NCBI GenBank assembly: GCA_963840235.1
Contig: CAWIYC010000002.1
Coordinates: forward strand, 186,001 to 250,000
Reading direction: 5' to 3'
Length of the DNA stretch: 64,000 nucleotides
Source of the DNA: JBBRHQ01 sp963840235
GTDB taxonomy: Bacteria > Actinomycetota > Thermoleophilia > Solirubrobacterales > 70-9
Of the stretch, positions 7,770 through 15,819 are shown piece after piece. Numbering within the stretch: the first letter of the stretch is position 1; each line of letters opens with the position of its first letter. The position numbers and the translations under genes are program-made. Below the pieces are notes generated by a model. The model ran no database searches, was not told the origin of the DNA, and saw only the letters and a list, made by a program, of their open reading frames with translations.

Positions 7770-8237
7770 ATGCTGCTGCATAAGCTCCGCAAACGGGTTG
7801 GCGCCCGTCTCAAGGGCGACGGAGAGGCCGGGTTCACCCTGGTCGAGCTCCTGGTCGTGATGCTGATCCTCGGCATCCTGGCCGCGATCGCGATCCCGGC
7901 TTTCTTCAATCAGAAGGAGAAGGCCAACGACTCGCAGGCGAAGGCCTACGCCCATTCGGCCCAGGTCGCGATGGAGACGTTTGCCACCGACAACAACGGC
8001 AGCTACGCGGCCGGGAACGTCGGCGCGCTGACCACGATCGAGCCGACGCTGAGCGGCGCAGCCGGAAACCTCGCGCTGGGCAACCTCAGCCCCACCGGCT
8101 ACGAGATCGACGTCACGTCTCCGGTCACCGGAAATGTGTTCACGATCGCCCGCAACGGCGGTAACGGTGCCCTGAGCTACACCTGCGTGCAGCACAGCAC
8201 CGGCGGTTGTCCCGCCAACGGCAACTGGGGTCAGTAG
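7770..8237 (+). CDS. pilA: Type IV major pilin (PilA/PilE-like prepilin)
   Basis: This is a 155-residue class III signal protein. A basic 21-residue leader ends in Gly, and the mature protein begins F-T-L-V-E-L-L-V-V-M-L-I-L-G-I-L-A-A-I-A-I-P, with the conserved Glu5 and a long hydrophobic N-terminal helix. PilD should cut after Gly21. The globular part has two Cys near the C-terminus (Y-T-C-V-Q-H-S-T-G-G-C), a typical pilin disulfide loop. The ATG at 7770 is chosen because GGAGGT lies 4 nt before it; in-frame codons upstream belong to the riboswitch. Placement behind a c-di-GMP aptamer and a strong terminator after the gene suggest a highly expressed monocistronic pilin. Confidence 0.95.
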   Translation: MLLHKLRKRVGARLKGDGEAGFTLVELLVVMLILGILAAIAIPAFFNQKEKANDSQAKAYAHSAQVAMETFATDNNGSYAAGNVGALTTIEPTLSGAAGNLALGNLSPTGYEIDVTSPVTGNVFTIARNGGNGALSYTCVQHSTGGCPANGNWGQ

Positions 8238-8284
8238 CCCGACGGCCGGACCCGAGCCTGTGCTGACAGGCAGGCTCTACGCGA

Positions 8285-8316
8285 GCGAAGGCGGGCCCAC
8301 CCGGGCCCGCCTTCGC
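8285..8316 (+). terminator. Hairpin terminator after the pilin gene
   Basis: A perfect 14-bp stem, GCGAAGGCGGGCCC (8285-8298) with GGGCCCGCCTTCGC (8303-8316), closes the 4-nt loop ACCC. It begins 48 nt after the pilin stop. There is no U-tract, as is common in very GC-rich genomes, so intrinsic termination is likely but not certain. Confidence 0.7.
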
Positions 8317-8384
8317 CCGTCCGGCCGCCCCACGGCCACCTCGACCGGAAGCCGGGGGCTAAGGCCTTCGGCTCAGGCGCCGAT

Positions 8385-9713
8385 ATGACCCTGAGGGTGA
8401 ACCCTGCCGTGAAGAGATCGGGACTCCGCCGCCTCTCGAAGGCGCTCATCGGTGCGTTGCCGGCTGCCGCTGTCTGCCTGGCGCTGGCTGCACCCGCGGC
8501 GCAGGCCATACCGCCCCCGGCGCCGGCTCTGACCGGCACCGTCCCCCCGTCGCCGTCAACCTCGCTGACGCCGCTGATCCAGGGCGTCGCCGACGGGATC
8601 ATCACCCGGCGGGTGCCGCGGAGCGGAGTCGCGGGCCGGATCATCACCAGAGGGTCCTCGACGGTGACGATCTCGATCTACACCAACCCCAACTGCACCG
8701 GCACCCCGGTCGCCGCCGGAACCGGGGTTGAGCTCGAGGGCGCGGGCATCGGGGTGACCGTCGCCCCCGACTCGATAACGACCTTCTATGCCGACGCCAC
8801 CGACTCCTCGCTCAGCACCTCGCCCTGCTCCAATCCCGGGCTCATCTATCAGCAGGTGACGAGCGGCCCCGGGCCCCCGACGCCTGCCTCGGTCAGCCCA
8901 GGCTCGCCCGCCAACGACAACAGCCCCCGCGTCAGCGGCGCCTCCGCCGTCGGGACGACCGTGAAACTCTACTCCGACGCGACCTGCACCGGGACCCTGC
9001 TCGGCTCGGGATCCGCCGCCGAGTTCGCCGGCAGCGGGATCCAGGCCTCGGTTGCCGACGACACAACCACCACCGTCTATGCGAGCGCCTCCCTGGCGGG
9101 CGTCAACTCGATCTGCTCCGCGGCCTTCGTCACCTATCGCGAGGACTCCACCGCCCCGAAGACACCCGAGCTGAAGGTGCTCCCCGCATCGCGCGCAAAC
9201 GACAACAACCCGCGCCTGACCGGGAGCGCCCCCGGCGCCAGCATGGTCAAGATCTACGACAACTCGAAGTGCAACGGACAGCCGCTCGTGACCGGCACCC
9301 CGGCCGAGCTCGATGCCGGCTTCCAGCTCTCGGTCGCCGAGAACAGCACCTCCAGCTTCTTCGCGCGCGCAACCGACAACGCCGGCAACTCGTCGGCATG
9401 CTCGGCGGCGCCGGTCCTCTTCGTCGAGGACTCGCTGCCGCCCCGTACCCGGATCACGCTCGGGCCCGGCACAAAGACCCGCAAGCGCGGTGCGACCTTC
9501 CGCTTCACCGACGCGACCGCGAATCCGGGGACGAAGTTCCTCTGCAAGCTCGACCGCGGCAAGTGGCGCTCGTGCAGGACGCCGCGGAAGTTCGGCCACC
9601 TGCGCTTCGGCAAGCACACGGTCCGGGTGAAGGCGGTCGACGCCGCCGGCAACAAGGAGCGGTTGGGGGCCAAGCGCCGGTTCAAGGTGATCGGCCGCCC
9701 CCGGCACCGCTAG
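8385..9713 (+). CDS. Secreted Ig-like repeat protein in the pilus locus
   Basis: This 442-residue protein opens with a Sec signal peptide (basic n-region, then A-L-I-G-A-L-P-A-A-A-V-C-L-A-L-A-A-P-A-A-Q-A). The mature part holds about four units of roughly 90 residues that look like bacterial Ig-like domains. Recurring marks are S-P-A-N-D-N-S-P-R / S-R-A-N-D-N-N-P-R, Y-x-D-x-x-C-x-G, V-A-x-x-x-T-T-x-x-A and E-D-S. Each unit has a conserved Cys pair that could form a disulfide. The C-terminal domain (F-L-C-K-L-D-R-G-K-W-R-S-C) is another Cys-bearing Ig-like unit with a basic tail. There is no sortase motif or membrane anchor. It lies between pilin and prepilin peptidase, so an adhesive or surface role is plausible but inferred. 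Confidence 0.8.
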   Translation: MTLRVNPAVKRSGLRRLSKALIGALPAAAVCLALAAPAAQAIPPPAPALTGTVPPSPSTSLTPLIQGVADGIITRRVPRSGVAGRIITRGSSTVTISIYTNPNCTGTPVAAGTGVELEGAGIGVTVAPDSITTFYADATDSSLSTSPCSNPGLIYQQVTSGPGPPTPASVSPGSPANDNSPRVSGASAVGTTVKLYSDATCTGTLLGSGSAAEFAGSGIQASVADDTTTTVYASASLAGVNSICSAAFVTYREDSTAPKTPELKVLPASRANDNNPRLTGSAPGASMVKIYDNSKCNGQPLVTGTPAELDAGFQLSVAENSTSSFFARATDNAGNSSACSAAPVLFVEDSLPPRTRITLGPGTKTRKRGATFRFTDATANPGTKFLCKLDRGKWRSCRTPRKFGHLRFGKHTVRVKAVDAAGNKERLGAKRRFKVIGRPRHR

Positions 9714-9758
9714 GTCCCCCGGGAAGAGCGGCCGGAGCGCCTGGAAAGCTGCCGGGTC

Positions 9759-10505
9759 TTGGCTGCCGCGGCTTCGATCGCGTTCGTCGGTGGGCTGCTG
9801 ATCGGCAGCTTCGTCACCGTGATCGCCCATCGCGTCCCCCGTGGGGAGTCGATCGTCGGCCCCCGCTCCCGCTGTCCTGCCTGTGGCGCCCAGATCGCCG
9901 CCCACGACAACGTCCCGGTGCTCTCCTGGTTGGTTCTGCGGGGGCGTGCCCGTTGCTGTGGGGCCCGGATCTCCCCGCTCTACCCGATTACCGAGCTCCT
10001 GGTCGGGGCGCTGTTCGCCGCGGTGGTGGTGGTCGGGTGGGGCGACGGCGCCGAGATCGCGATCGACCTGGTGTTCGTCACCGTTCTCGCCGCGGTGACG
10101 CTGACCGACCTCGAACAGCGGATCATCCCCAACCGGGTCCTGCTCGCCGGCGCGGTCATCTGTGTGGCGATCGCCGCACCCACCGATCCCGGTGGGATGG
10201 CTGAGCGGGCGATCGCCGCCGTCGCCGCCGGGGGGCTGCTGCTGGCGGCCGCCCTCGCCTACCCGAAGGGAATGGGAATGGGGGACGTCAAGCTGGCGGC
10301 GGTGATGGGCCTGTTTCTCGGCCGCAGCGTCGCTCCCGCGATCTTCGTCGCGCTCCTCGCCGGCAGCATCGTCGGGCTGGCGCTGATCGCCCGCCACGGC
10401 GCCAAGGGACGGAAGATGGCGATCCCCTTCGGCCCGTTCCTGGCCCTGGGAGGGGTCGTCGGGATGCTCGCCGGCCCGGAGCTGATCGACCTCTACCTCG
10501 GCTGA
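9759..10505 (+). CDS. pilD: Prepilin leader peptidase / N-methyltransferase PilD
   Basis: PilD is the inner-membrane aspartic protease that removes prepilin leaders and methylates the new N-terminus. The 248-residue protein has about seven hydrophobic segments. The two catalytic aspartates are visible in L-T-D-L-E-Q-R-I-I-P-N and in G-M-G-M-G-D-V-K-L. The N-terminal cytoplasmic loop has the first Cys pair C-P-A-C, then D-N-V-P-V-L-S-W. The second pair is altered: the usual C-R-x-C-G-A reads A-R-C-C-G-A, so the cysteines are adjacent rather than spaced. The start is taken as TTG at 9759, which gives the normal hydrophobic beginning; confidence in that codon is moderate. Substrates are presumably the pilin at 7770 and the minor prepilins on the opposite strand. 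Confidence 0.92.
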   Translation: MAAAASIAFVGGLLIGSFVTVIAHRVPRGESIVGPRSRCPACGAQIAAHDNVPVLSWLVLRGRARCCGARISPLYPITELLVGALFAAVVVVGWGDGAEIAIDLVFVTVLAAVTLTDLEQRIIPNRVLLAGAVICVAIAAPTDPGGMAERAIAAVAAGGLLLAAALAYPKGMGMGDVKLAAVMGLFLGRSVAPAIFVALLAGSIVGLALIARHGAKGRKMAIPFGPFLALGGVVGMLAGPELIDLYLG

Positions 10506-10518
10506 CCCTGCGGGACGG

Positions 10519-11403
10519 TCAGTCGCCGCCGAGGGAGGCCCGGCTGGGGTGGCGGCTGAGCACCCGGTGGATCCCCAGGACCTCGATCCGGAAGGCCCTG
10601 CCGCGGGCGCCGTAGATGAAGGTCTCGGGCAGGCCAGGCTCCAGCGCCAGCAGCTGGCAGCTCTGCGAGCCGACCACGCAGCGGGCGTCGCCGAAGACGG
10701 ACCTGACGTCGGAGGAGACCAGCAGCAGCGCCTTCTTCGCGTCCGAGCTGACCCCCATGAAGATCGCCGCCGGGGTCTTGCGGCTGGGGAGCATCGTCAG
10801 CTCCGGGAGGCCGCGACGGACCTTGGCCCTGCTCCTGCGCGAGGCGGTGCCGCCGTTGCCCGAGGCCGATCCGGCCCCGACGATGCGCACGTCGATCTCA
10901 TAGGAGGCGTACTTGGTCTCGACCTGGACCGTCCCGCCGCCTGCGGTCGTGGCGCCGTCGCTGCCGGCCCCGGTCGACGCCTCGCTGGTATTACCGGCGT
11001 CCGCTCCGCTCGAGGCGGCAGGTGCCGCGGTGCCGGTCCCGGTCAGACCCGAGGCGGAGCTGTCCGCGGCGGCGTCGGCGTATTGCTGCTTGAAGGGATC
11101 CTTGGCGGCGAGGTTGTGGAGGCGCCGGCGGTAGTCCCGCAGCCCGGTCACGGAGTCGGCGAAAGTGACCACCTGGGGCTTCCCGGACGCGGTGCCGGTC
11201 GCAGCGAGGCCGGCGCCGTCGCCGGCGGGGGCGGGCTTCGGCTCCGAGCTGCCAAGCGCGAACGGGACGACGACGATCGCGATCAGCAGCAGGCCCACCA
11301 GCGGCAGCAAGTGGCGATCGCGCAGGTCGCGGACCAGGTCCGAGAGGAAGTCGGGGACCTTCGCTTCCGGCATCTTGACGTCTGGGCCCTTCAGCTTCTT
11401 CAT
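10519..11403 (-). CDS. Membrane protein in the PilP position of the pilMNO operon
   Basis: This 294-residue protein has a basic cytoplasmic N-terminus (M-K-K-L-K-G-P-D-V-K), one membrane segment near 35-55 (L-L-P-L-V-G-L-L-L-I-A-I-V-V-V-P-F), a long Ala/Gly/Ser/Thr-rich periplasmic linker and a beta-rich C-terminal domain from about residue 160. Its start overlaps the pilO stop by 4 nt (ATGA), so the genes are translationally coupled. Position and topology recall PilP, but there is no lipobox and the sequence is not recognisably PilP. It may be an analogue that works with PilN and PilO in a monoderm or atypical envelope. It converges with pilD, with 13 nt between the stops. Confidence 0.7.
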   Translation of the reverse strand: MKKLKGPDVKMPEAKVPDFLSDLVRDLRDRHLLPLVGLLLIAIVVVPFALGSSEPKPAPAGDGAGLAATGTASGKPQVVTFADSVTGLRDYRRRLHNLAAKDPFKQQYADAAADSSASGLTGTGTAAPAASSGADAGNTSEASTGAGSDGATTAGGGTVQVETKYASYEIDVRIVGAGSASGNGGTASRRSRAKVRRGLPELTMLPSRKTPAAIFMGVSSDAKKALLLVSSDVRSVFGDARCVVGSQSCQLLALEPGLPETFIYGARGRAFRIEVLGIHRVLSRHPSRASLGGD

Positions 11404-12272
11404 CGCGCGCTCGTGGTCGTGGTTGCCGCGGTCGCCGTGGCGGCCGCGCCCGACGGGGTTGTCGCCGCCGGCGTCGTCGTGGCGCCGGCGGCAATGGGCC
11501 CGGAGGGCGAGGCTCCGGCGGTGATGCCCTGTTCCGGTGGCGTCAGGTAGGTGGTGACGGCGAAGGTCGCGTCGAGGTGCGGGAATCCGAGGTTGGGGTC
11601 GCCGTTGAGGGAGAAGCCGTCAAGGGTCATCAGGCGCCCGTCCACGGCGACGTGGGAGCCGGCGGTGTGGACCATCGAGTCGATCCCGTCGATGAAGTCG
11701 GCCACGTGGAAGAAGCTTCCGCTGAAGCTGAGGTCATAGGGCATGACGCCCAGCCCGGCGGTGCCGATCGTGGCGCCGATCGGCAGCAGCGCCGCCGCGG
11801 TCTCGGTCGGGGACACGGTGGCGGCTGCGGGGACGGCCGCGGTGTCCCCCGCCGCCGTGGTGCCGGATGGGGGGGCCGGTTCGCTCGTGGTCGTGGGGGC
11901 GGGCGCGGGGGCCGCAGACAGGTTGGAGGTGGCCGAGGCGGCCGCATCGCTGAGCTGGATTCCGTCGAATCGCACCTTCGACTTACGGGCGACCGTGTTG
12001 ACCTCGACCAGCAGGGAGGAGGTGTCGTCGCTATGGGGAACCGCCTTGCCGAGGACCACCAGCTGCTGGTAGTCGGCGGGGAACTCCCGCCGCGCCGCCG
12101 CAGCTTCGGCCGCCTGACTCCGCGACTGCGCCAGCGAGGCCTCCACCTGGTCAATCTGGTCGGCAAGGTCGCTCGCCTGCTGGCGCTTGGGGCCGAGCAG
12201 GAGAATCCAAAAGGCCGCGGCCAGGGCGACCACGACGAGCATCACGATGATAATGCGGTTGCCGGCGCTCAC
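11400..12272 (-). CDS. pilO: Type IV pilus alignment protein PilO
   Basis: PilO has 290 residues: one N-terminal membrane helix (I-I-I-V-M-L-V-V-V-A-L-A-A-A-F-W-I-L-L-L), a coiled-coil (about 32-62, Q-A-S-D-L-A-D-Q-I-D-Q-V-E-A-S-L-A-Q) and a ferredoxin-like periplasmic part starting near V-P-H-S-D-D-T-S-S-L-L-V-E-V. This layout is standard for PilO, which pairs with PilN to link the cytoplasmic PilM-PilC motor to the envelope. An Ala/Pro/Thr-rich insert (about 115-150) and a similar C-terminal tail are longer than usual. The pilN stop lies 1 nt upstream, so the genes form one transcript. Confidence 0.85.
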   Translation of the reverse strand: MSAGNRIIIVMLVVVALAAAFWILLLGPKRQQASDLADQIDQVEASLAQSRSQAAEAAAARREFPADYQQLVVLGKAVPHSDDTSSLLVEVNTVARKSKVRFDGIQLSDAAASATSNLSAAPAPAPTTTSEPAPPSGTTAAGDTAAVPAAATVSPTETAAALLPIGATIGTAGLGVMPYDLSFSGSFFHVADFIDGIDSMVHTAGSHVAVDGRLMTLDGFSLNGDPNLGFPHLDATFAVTTYLTPPEQGITAGASPSGPIAAGATTTPAATTPSGAAATATAATTTTSAR

Positions 12273-12273
12273 G

Positions 12274-13086
12274 TCATCCTCCGGACGCGGGGGTGGACGC
12301 CGGGGTCGAGGTAGGGGTGGTCGTCGTCGAGGTCGCAGCCGGGACGACTCCGTCGGTGGTCGAGGGCGCCGGGGCCGTGGGGGAGACGCCGGCGTCGGTG
12401 CCGGTCACGGCCGTCGGGGCGGCGTCGAAGGCGGCGACGATCTCGAACTGGGCGACGAAGTCGCGTGTCTGGCAGCCGGAGGTGTTGGCGGCAGCGTCAG
12501 AGATCACCGGCGCCGCGTCGCCGGCGGCCTGTTGCTCACCGAGCAGCGAGGACTGGACGCCGACACGGGTGACGCCGTCGATGTCCTTCAGCGCCGAGAC
12601 GAAGCGCGCGACCGCCTCCTGCCCGCTGGCGCAACCGACAAGCTCCAGGGCTGGTCCCTGGATCGAGCTGCGCAGGGCGATGTTGGCCTCGCCCTCGATC
12701 TGCACCGAGGGGCTGACCTTGCCGGTGAGGCTAGTCAGCCAGACGTCGTCGGGCAGGATCAGCGACAGCTCCCTCATCACCCGCTCCCAGTCGAAGCGGC
12801 TGTCGGCAAGGCTGGTGACGGTGGCGACGCGTTGGTCGCGGACCCCGCCGAACTGGGTGTACGCGGCAAGTCGCTGGGCCCGCGCCTTGGCCACGGCGTC
12901 CTCCTGCTTCAGCTGGGCCACCTCGGCCTTGCGGTCGGAGATCTGGTTGTCGGTGATGACGAGGACGGTGACGCCGGCGAGCGCGGCGAGCAGGGCGCCG
13001 ACGACGATGTAGGCGGCGGGGCCGCCGCGCATCGCGGTTCGCTGGCCGCGCCGCTCGTCGGAGGGGATGAGGTTGACCGGACGCAT
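12274..13086 (-). CDS. pilN: Type IV pilus assembly protein PilN
   Basis: PilN begins with the family's conserved cytoplasmic peptide that docks on PilM (M-R-P-V-N-L-I-P-S-D-E-R-R). It continues with a membrane helix (about 26-46), a coiled coil and a periplasmic domain containing the typical L-P-D-D-V-W-L-T-S-L segment. At 270 residues it is longer than many PilN proteins owing to a Thr/Ser/Pro-rich C-terminus. The N-terminal motif makes the assignment firm. It lies 2 nt after the pilM stop and directly before pilO. Confidence 0.9.
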   Translation of the reverse strand: MRPVNLIPSDERRGQRTAMRGGPAAYIVVGALLAALAGVTVLVITDNQISDRKAEVAQLKQEDAVAKARAQRLAAYTQFGGVRDQRVATVTSLADSRFDWERVMRELSLILPDDVWLTSLTGKVSPSVQIEGEANIALRSSIQGPALELVGCASGQEAVARFVSALKDIDGVTRVGVQSSLLGEQQAAGDAAPVISDAAANTSGCQTRDFVAQFEIVAAFDAAPTAVTGTDAGVSPTAPAPSTTDGVVPAATSTTTTPTSTPASTPASGG

Positions 13087-13088
13087 CG

Positions 13089-14177
13089 CTAGCTCTCCAG
13101 TGCGAGGCCGTAGGAGAGGGTGAGGCGGGCGGCCGAGGCATCGTCGTAGCCGGAAAGCGCGTGCGGGCGGCCGATCGCGAATGGGAGCCCGATCACGGCC
13201 TGCATGTGCTCCGCGAGACCGGGGATGGCGCTGCCGGGGCCGCAGAGGATCACCTTGTCGATCGGGACGGCCCGCTCCTGGGCACCGTAGAAGTCAAGCG
13301 ACAGCCGCAGCTCGTCAAGCAGGGAGGAGGCTCCCTCCTGCATCGCCGCGCGCGCCTCGGTGACCATCTGCGCGTCGCCTTCGATCTCCTCCACGGGCCT
13401 GCCAAGGCCGACATGGGAAAGCCACATCCGAGCGTGCTCGAGGGGAAGGCCGGTCGAAGCTGCGAGCTCGTCGGCCAGGTTCTCGAGCCCGACTGGGGAG
13501 ACGCGCGTGAACAGGCAGGAGCGATTCCTGGCGACGGCGAGGTTGGTGACCGCGCCGACGTGGCAGTAGAGAGCGGCCGCCTCCTGGCCCCCCGCCTCGG
13601 CCTCGGCCCCCGGCGCCTGCGTGCCCTCGGGGCTGCCCAGGGCCCGGATCAGGCCGAAGGCGGAGAGGTCGACCCCCACGGGCTGCAGCCCGGCGCTGCG
13701 CAGGGGCTCGAGCAGGGCGAGGATCATCTCGCGCCGAGCGGCGACGACGACGACGTCGATCTGCGGAGCCGATCCCTCCTCTGCCGGGACCCCGCCGATC
13801 ATGCGGTGGTCGAGGACGGACTGCTCGATCGGCATCGGGATCTGCTCCTGGGCCTGGAACCGGACCGCGGCGTCGAGCTCGGCCGGGTCCTCGATCGCCG
13901 GCAGCCGCAGGGTGCGGACCACGACCCACTGGTTGGCAATGCCGAGGCGGACCTGGCGGCTGAGCCGGTGCTCGGTGAAGAGCGAGCGCAGCTCCGCAGC
14001 CAACGCCTCCGGGTCGGCCGCCTCGCCGTCGTGGAAGACCTCCGCCGGCAGGGGGGCGATCGCGGTGGCCGAGAGCCTCGGCCTGCCGTTGGTGCGGACC
14101 TCGGCCGCGGCGATGCTGCCGGCCTCGATCTCGAGGCCGACCAGCGCATCGTCCTTCTTCTTCGTCAGCTGGATCAT
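13089..14177 (-). CDS. pilM: Actin-like pilus assembly ATPase PilM
   Basis: PilM is a cytoplasmic actin-fold ATP-binding protein that binds the PilN N-terminus. The protein has about 362 residues from the ATG at 14177. It shows phosphate-binding strand 1 (A-L-V-G-L-E-I-E-A-G-S-I-A-A-A-E-V), a second signature near 225 (A-L-Y-C-H-V-G-A-V-T-N-L-A-V) and the adenosine motif V-I-L-C-G-P-G-S-A-I-P-G-L near 325. An ATG 16 codons upstream (14225) adds an Arg-rich stretch and is less likely. The 130 nt before it hold a weak promoter candidate on the minus strand (GTGACC, 16 nt, TAATTT; around 14284-14311), so pilM could also be expressed separately from the prepilins upstream. Confidence 0.9.
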   Translation of the reverse strand: MIQLTKKKDDALVGLEIEAGSIAAAEVRTNGRPRLSATAIAPLPAEVFHDGEAADPEALAAELRSLFTEHRLSRQVRLGIANQWVVVRTLRLPAIEDPAELDAAVRFQAQEQIPMPIEQSVLDHRMIGGVPAEEGSAPQIDVVVVAARREMILALLEPLRSAGLQPVGVDLSAFGLIRALGSPEGTQAPGAEAEAGGQEAAALYCHVGAVTNLAVARNRSCLFTRVSPVGLENLADELAASTGLPLEHARMWLSHVGLGRPVEEIEGDAQMVTEARAAMQEGASSLLDELRLSLDFYGAQERAVPIDKVILCGPGSAIPGLAEHMQAVIGLPFAIGRPHALSGYDDASAARLTLSYGLALES

Positions 14178-14307
14178 CCGGCGCCTGTCGCGGGCAGCGG
14201 CGGCCGTCCGGTGACGCCGCCGCACCCGCTGCAGTTCTTGGATCGGCTGATTTGCTCCGGATCTTGTGCCCTTCCACTACCGAAAATTAGGAAAAGCTTT
14301 GGAAGGG

Positions 14308-15819
14308 TCACCCTCGCGTCTCCCTGCCAACCACCCATGCCGACTGCACCGGGTCGATGAAGTTGGGCGGCTCGATGTAGCGGAGCCGGTCGTCGTAGAC
14401 GTAGTTCTTGGTGTAGCCGGTATTGCCGGATCCATAGGTGCCGACGGGGCCGCGGAACTTCTGCGCGATCGCGCCGTGGACGGTGAGCGTCCCCAGCTGG
14501 GCGCCGCAGTTGTAGTTGTCGACGATGAACGAGTGGTTGATGGTCAGGATCGCCGCATCGATGGTCGGATTCGTGAGGGCGCCGCTGCCGTTGGTCCCGC
14601 TCGAGCAGGGGTGATAGACGCGGACGAAGTTGTTGGCGATCAGTCCCACCAGGCCGCCGCCGGAATTGGTGAGGTTGCCGTCAACGACGATGTCGTTCTC
14701 GGCAGCGATCGTCAGCTGGCCCGAGAAGCTGCCGTGCACGTAGGCGTTGCCGCAGCCGGTGGCGCCGGGGTAGGTGGTGCCGAAGGGGGTGTAGGCGGAG
14801 GAGCAGGAGTTGTTGGTGATGTAGACGACGCCGTTGGAGGGGAAGGAGATCGGTCCGACCGTGCCGGTGCCGGTGGTGACGGTCATGCTGGTGCCGTTGA
14901 GGGTGATGTAGACCTGACCGTTGAACTTGTAGTTCGACTGGGTGATGTTGGCGAGCTGGGCGTTGCTCGGGGGAGGGGTGAGGACAGGGGCGCTGGTGAC
15001 GTAGGTGCCGGTGAAGACGGGGCTGCTGGGGCTGCAGATCGAGAACCAGCCGGGTGAGGTCGCGCTGGCCTCGATCGAGTCCGAGGCAGTTCGCCCGAAG
15101 GTCGGCGAGCCGCAGATCCCGAGCGAGTCGTTTGTGTGCAGCGGCCCGTTGATCGCGTCGCCGGTGATGAAGGCGATCTTGGTGCAGTACTGACCGCCCG
15201 AGTTCGGGATCGGCGAGTTGTACCGCCCCTGCTGATAGGTCAGCGTGCACTGCTGGTAGGCGCCGTTGACCGTGTTGGGGTCGCCGTAGACGACCGGGTC
15301 GGAGGTCTCGAGCTGCGTGAAGTACATGTAGTCGAGGAAGCTCGCCCGCTTGTATGTGGCGACGAGCGAGATCTTGGCATTGCCGGAGAAGCCGGTCGAG
15401 CGGATGCGGAATGAGCCGGTCATCGCTCCGCTCGCCTCGATCATGCTCGCCACCGGACTTGCCGTATTGCAGCTGGATTGCCCGGTGGCGGGGATCAGCT
15501 CGATCGCGTAGGTCGCCCCGGTCGAGCCGGGAACCGGGCGCCGCCGTGCTGTCGAGCCCTGCTGGTTGACCGCGTTCGGGGTCGGGACCGCGGTGCAGTC
15601 GGTCCAGTAGTTGTTATCGGCGTTTAGATGGAAGGAGTAGTCGTTGATCCCGGCCTTGGCCGCCTCGTAGGCCTGCTTGCGGTCGAGGTCGCCACGGCTG
15701 AGATTGATATCGCCGCTGACCGCGGTGACGGTGGCCAGGACGAGCAGCATGACCACGAACATCCCCAGCGCTGTGGTCGCCATGGTGAAGCCATGCTCGG
15801 ATCTCATTCGCGGGCTCAT
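14308..15819 (-). CDS. Large PilX-like minor prepilin with secreted C-terminal region
   Basis: This 503-residue protein has a short prepilin leader (M-S-P-R-M-R-S-E-H-G) followed by F-T-M-A-T-T-A-L-G-M-F-V-V-M-L-L-V-L-A-T-V-T-A-V. Residue 5 after the cleavage site is Thr, not Glu. Loss of Glu5 is a feature of GspK/PilX-type tip pseudopilins. The large exported part is rich in Ser, Thr, Gly and Asn with scattered Cys. It includes beta-rich stretches (I-A-A-E-N-D-I-V-V-D-G-N-L-T) like those of DUF4900-type proteins found with pilus genes. It overlaps the PilW-like gene upstream by 4 nt (ATGA). A pilus-tip or adhesin role is inferred. Confidence 0.8.
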   Translation of the reverse strand: MSPRMRSEHGFTMATTALGMFVVMLLVLATVTAVSGDINLSRGDLDRKQAYEAAKAGINDYSFHLNADNNYWTDCTAVPTPNAVNQQGSTARRRPVPGSTGATYAIELIPATGQSSCNTASPVASMIEASGAMTGSFRIRSTGFSGNAKISLVATYKRASFLDYMYFTQLETSDPVVYGDPNTVNGAYQQCTLTYQQGRYNSPIPNSGGQYCTKIAFITGDAINGPLHTNDSLGICGSPTFGRTASDSIEASATSPGWFSICSPSSPVFTGTYVTSAPVLTPPPSNAQLANITQSNYKFNGQVYITLNGTSMTVTTGTGTVGPISFPSNGVVYITNNSCSSAYTPFGTTYPGATGCGNAYVHGSFSGQLTIAAENDIVVDGNLTNSGGGLVGLIANNFVRVYHPCSSGTNGSGALTNPTIDAAILTINHSFIVDNYNCGAQLGTLTVHGAIAQKFRGPVGTYGSGNTGYTKNYVYDDRLRYIEPPNFIDPVQSAWVVGRETRG

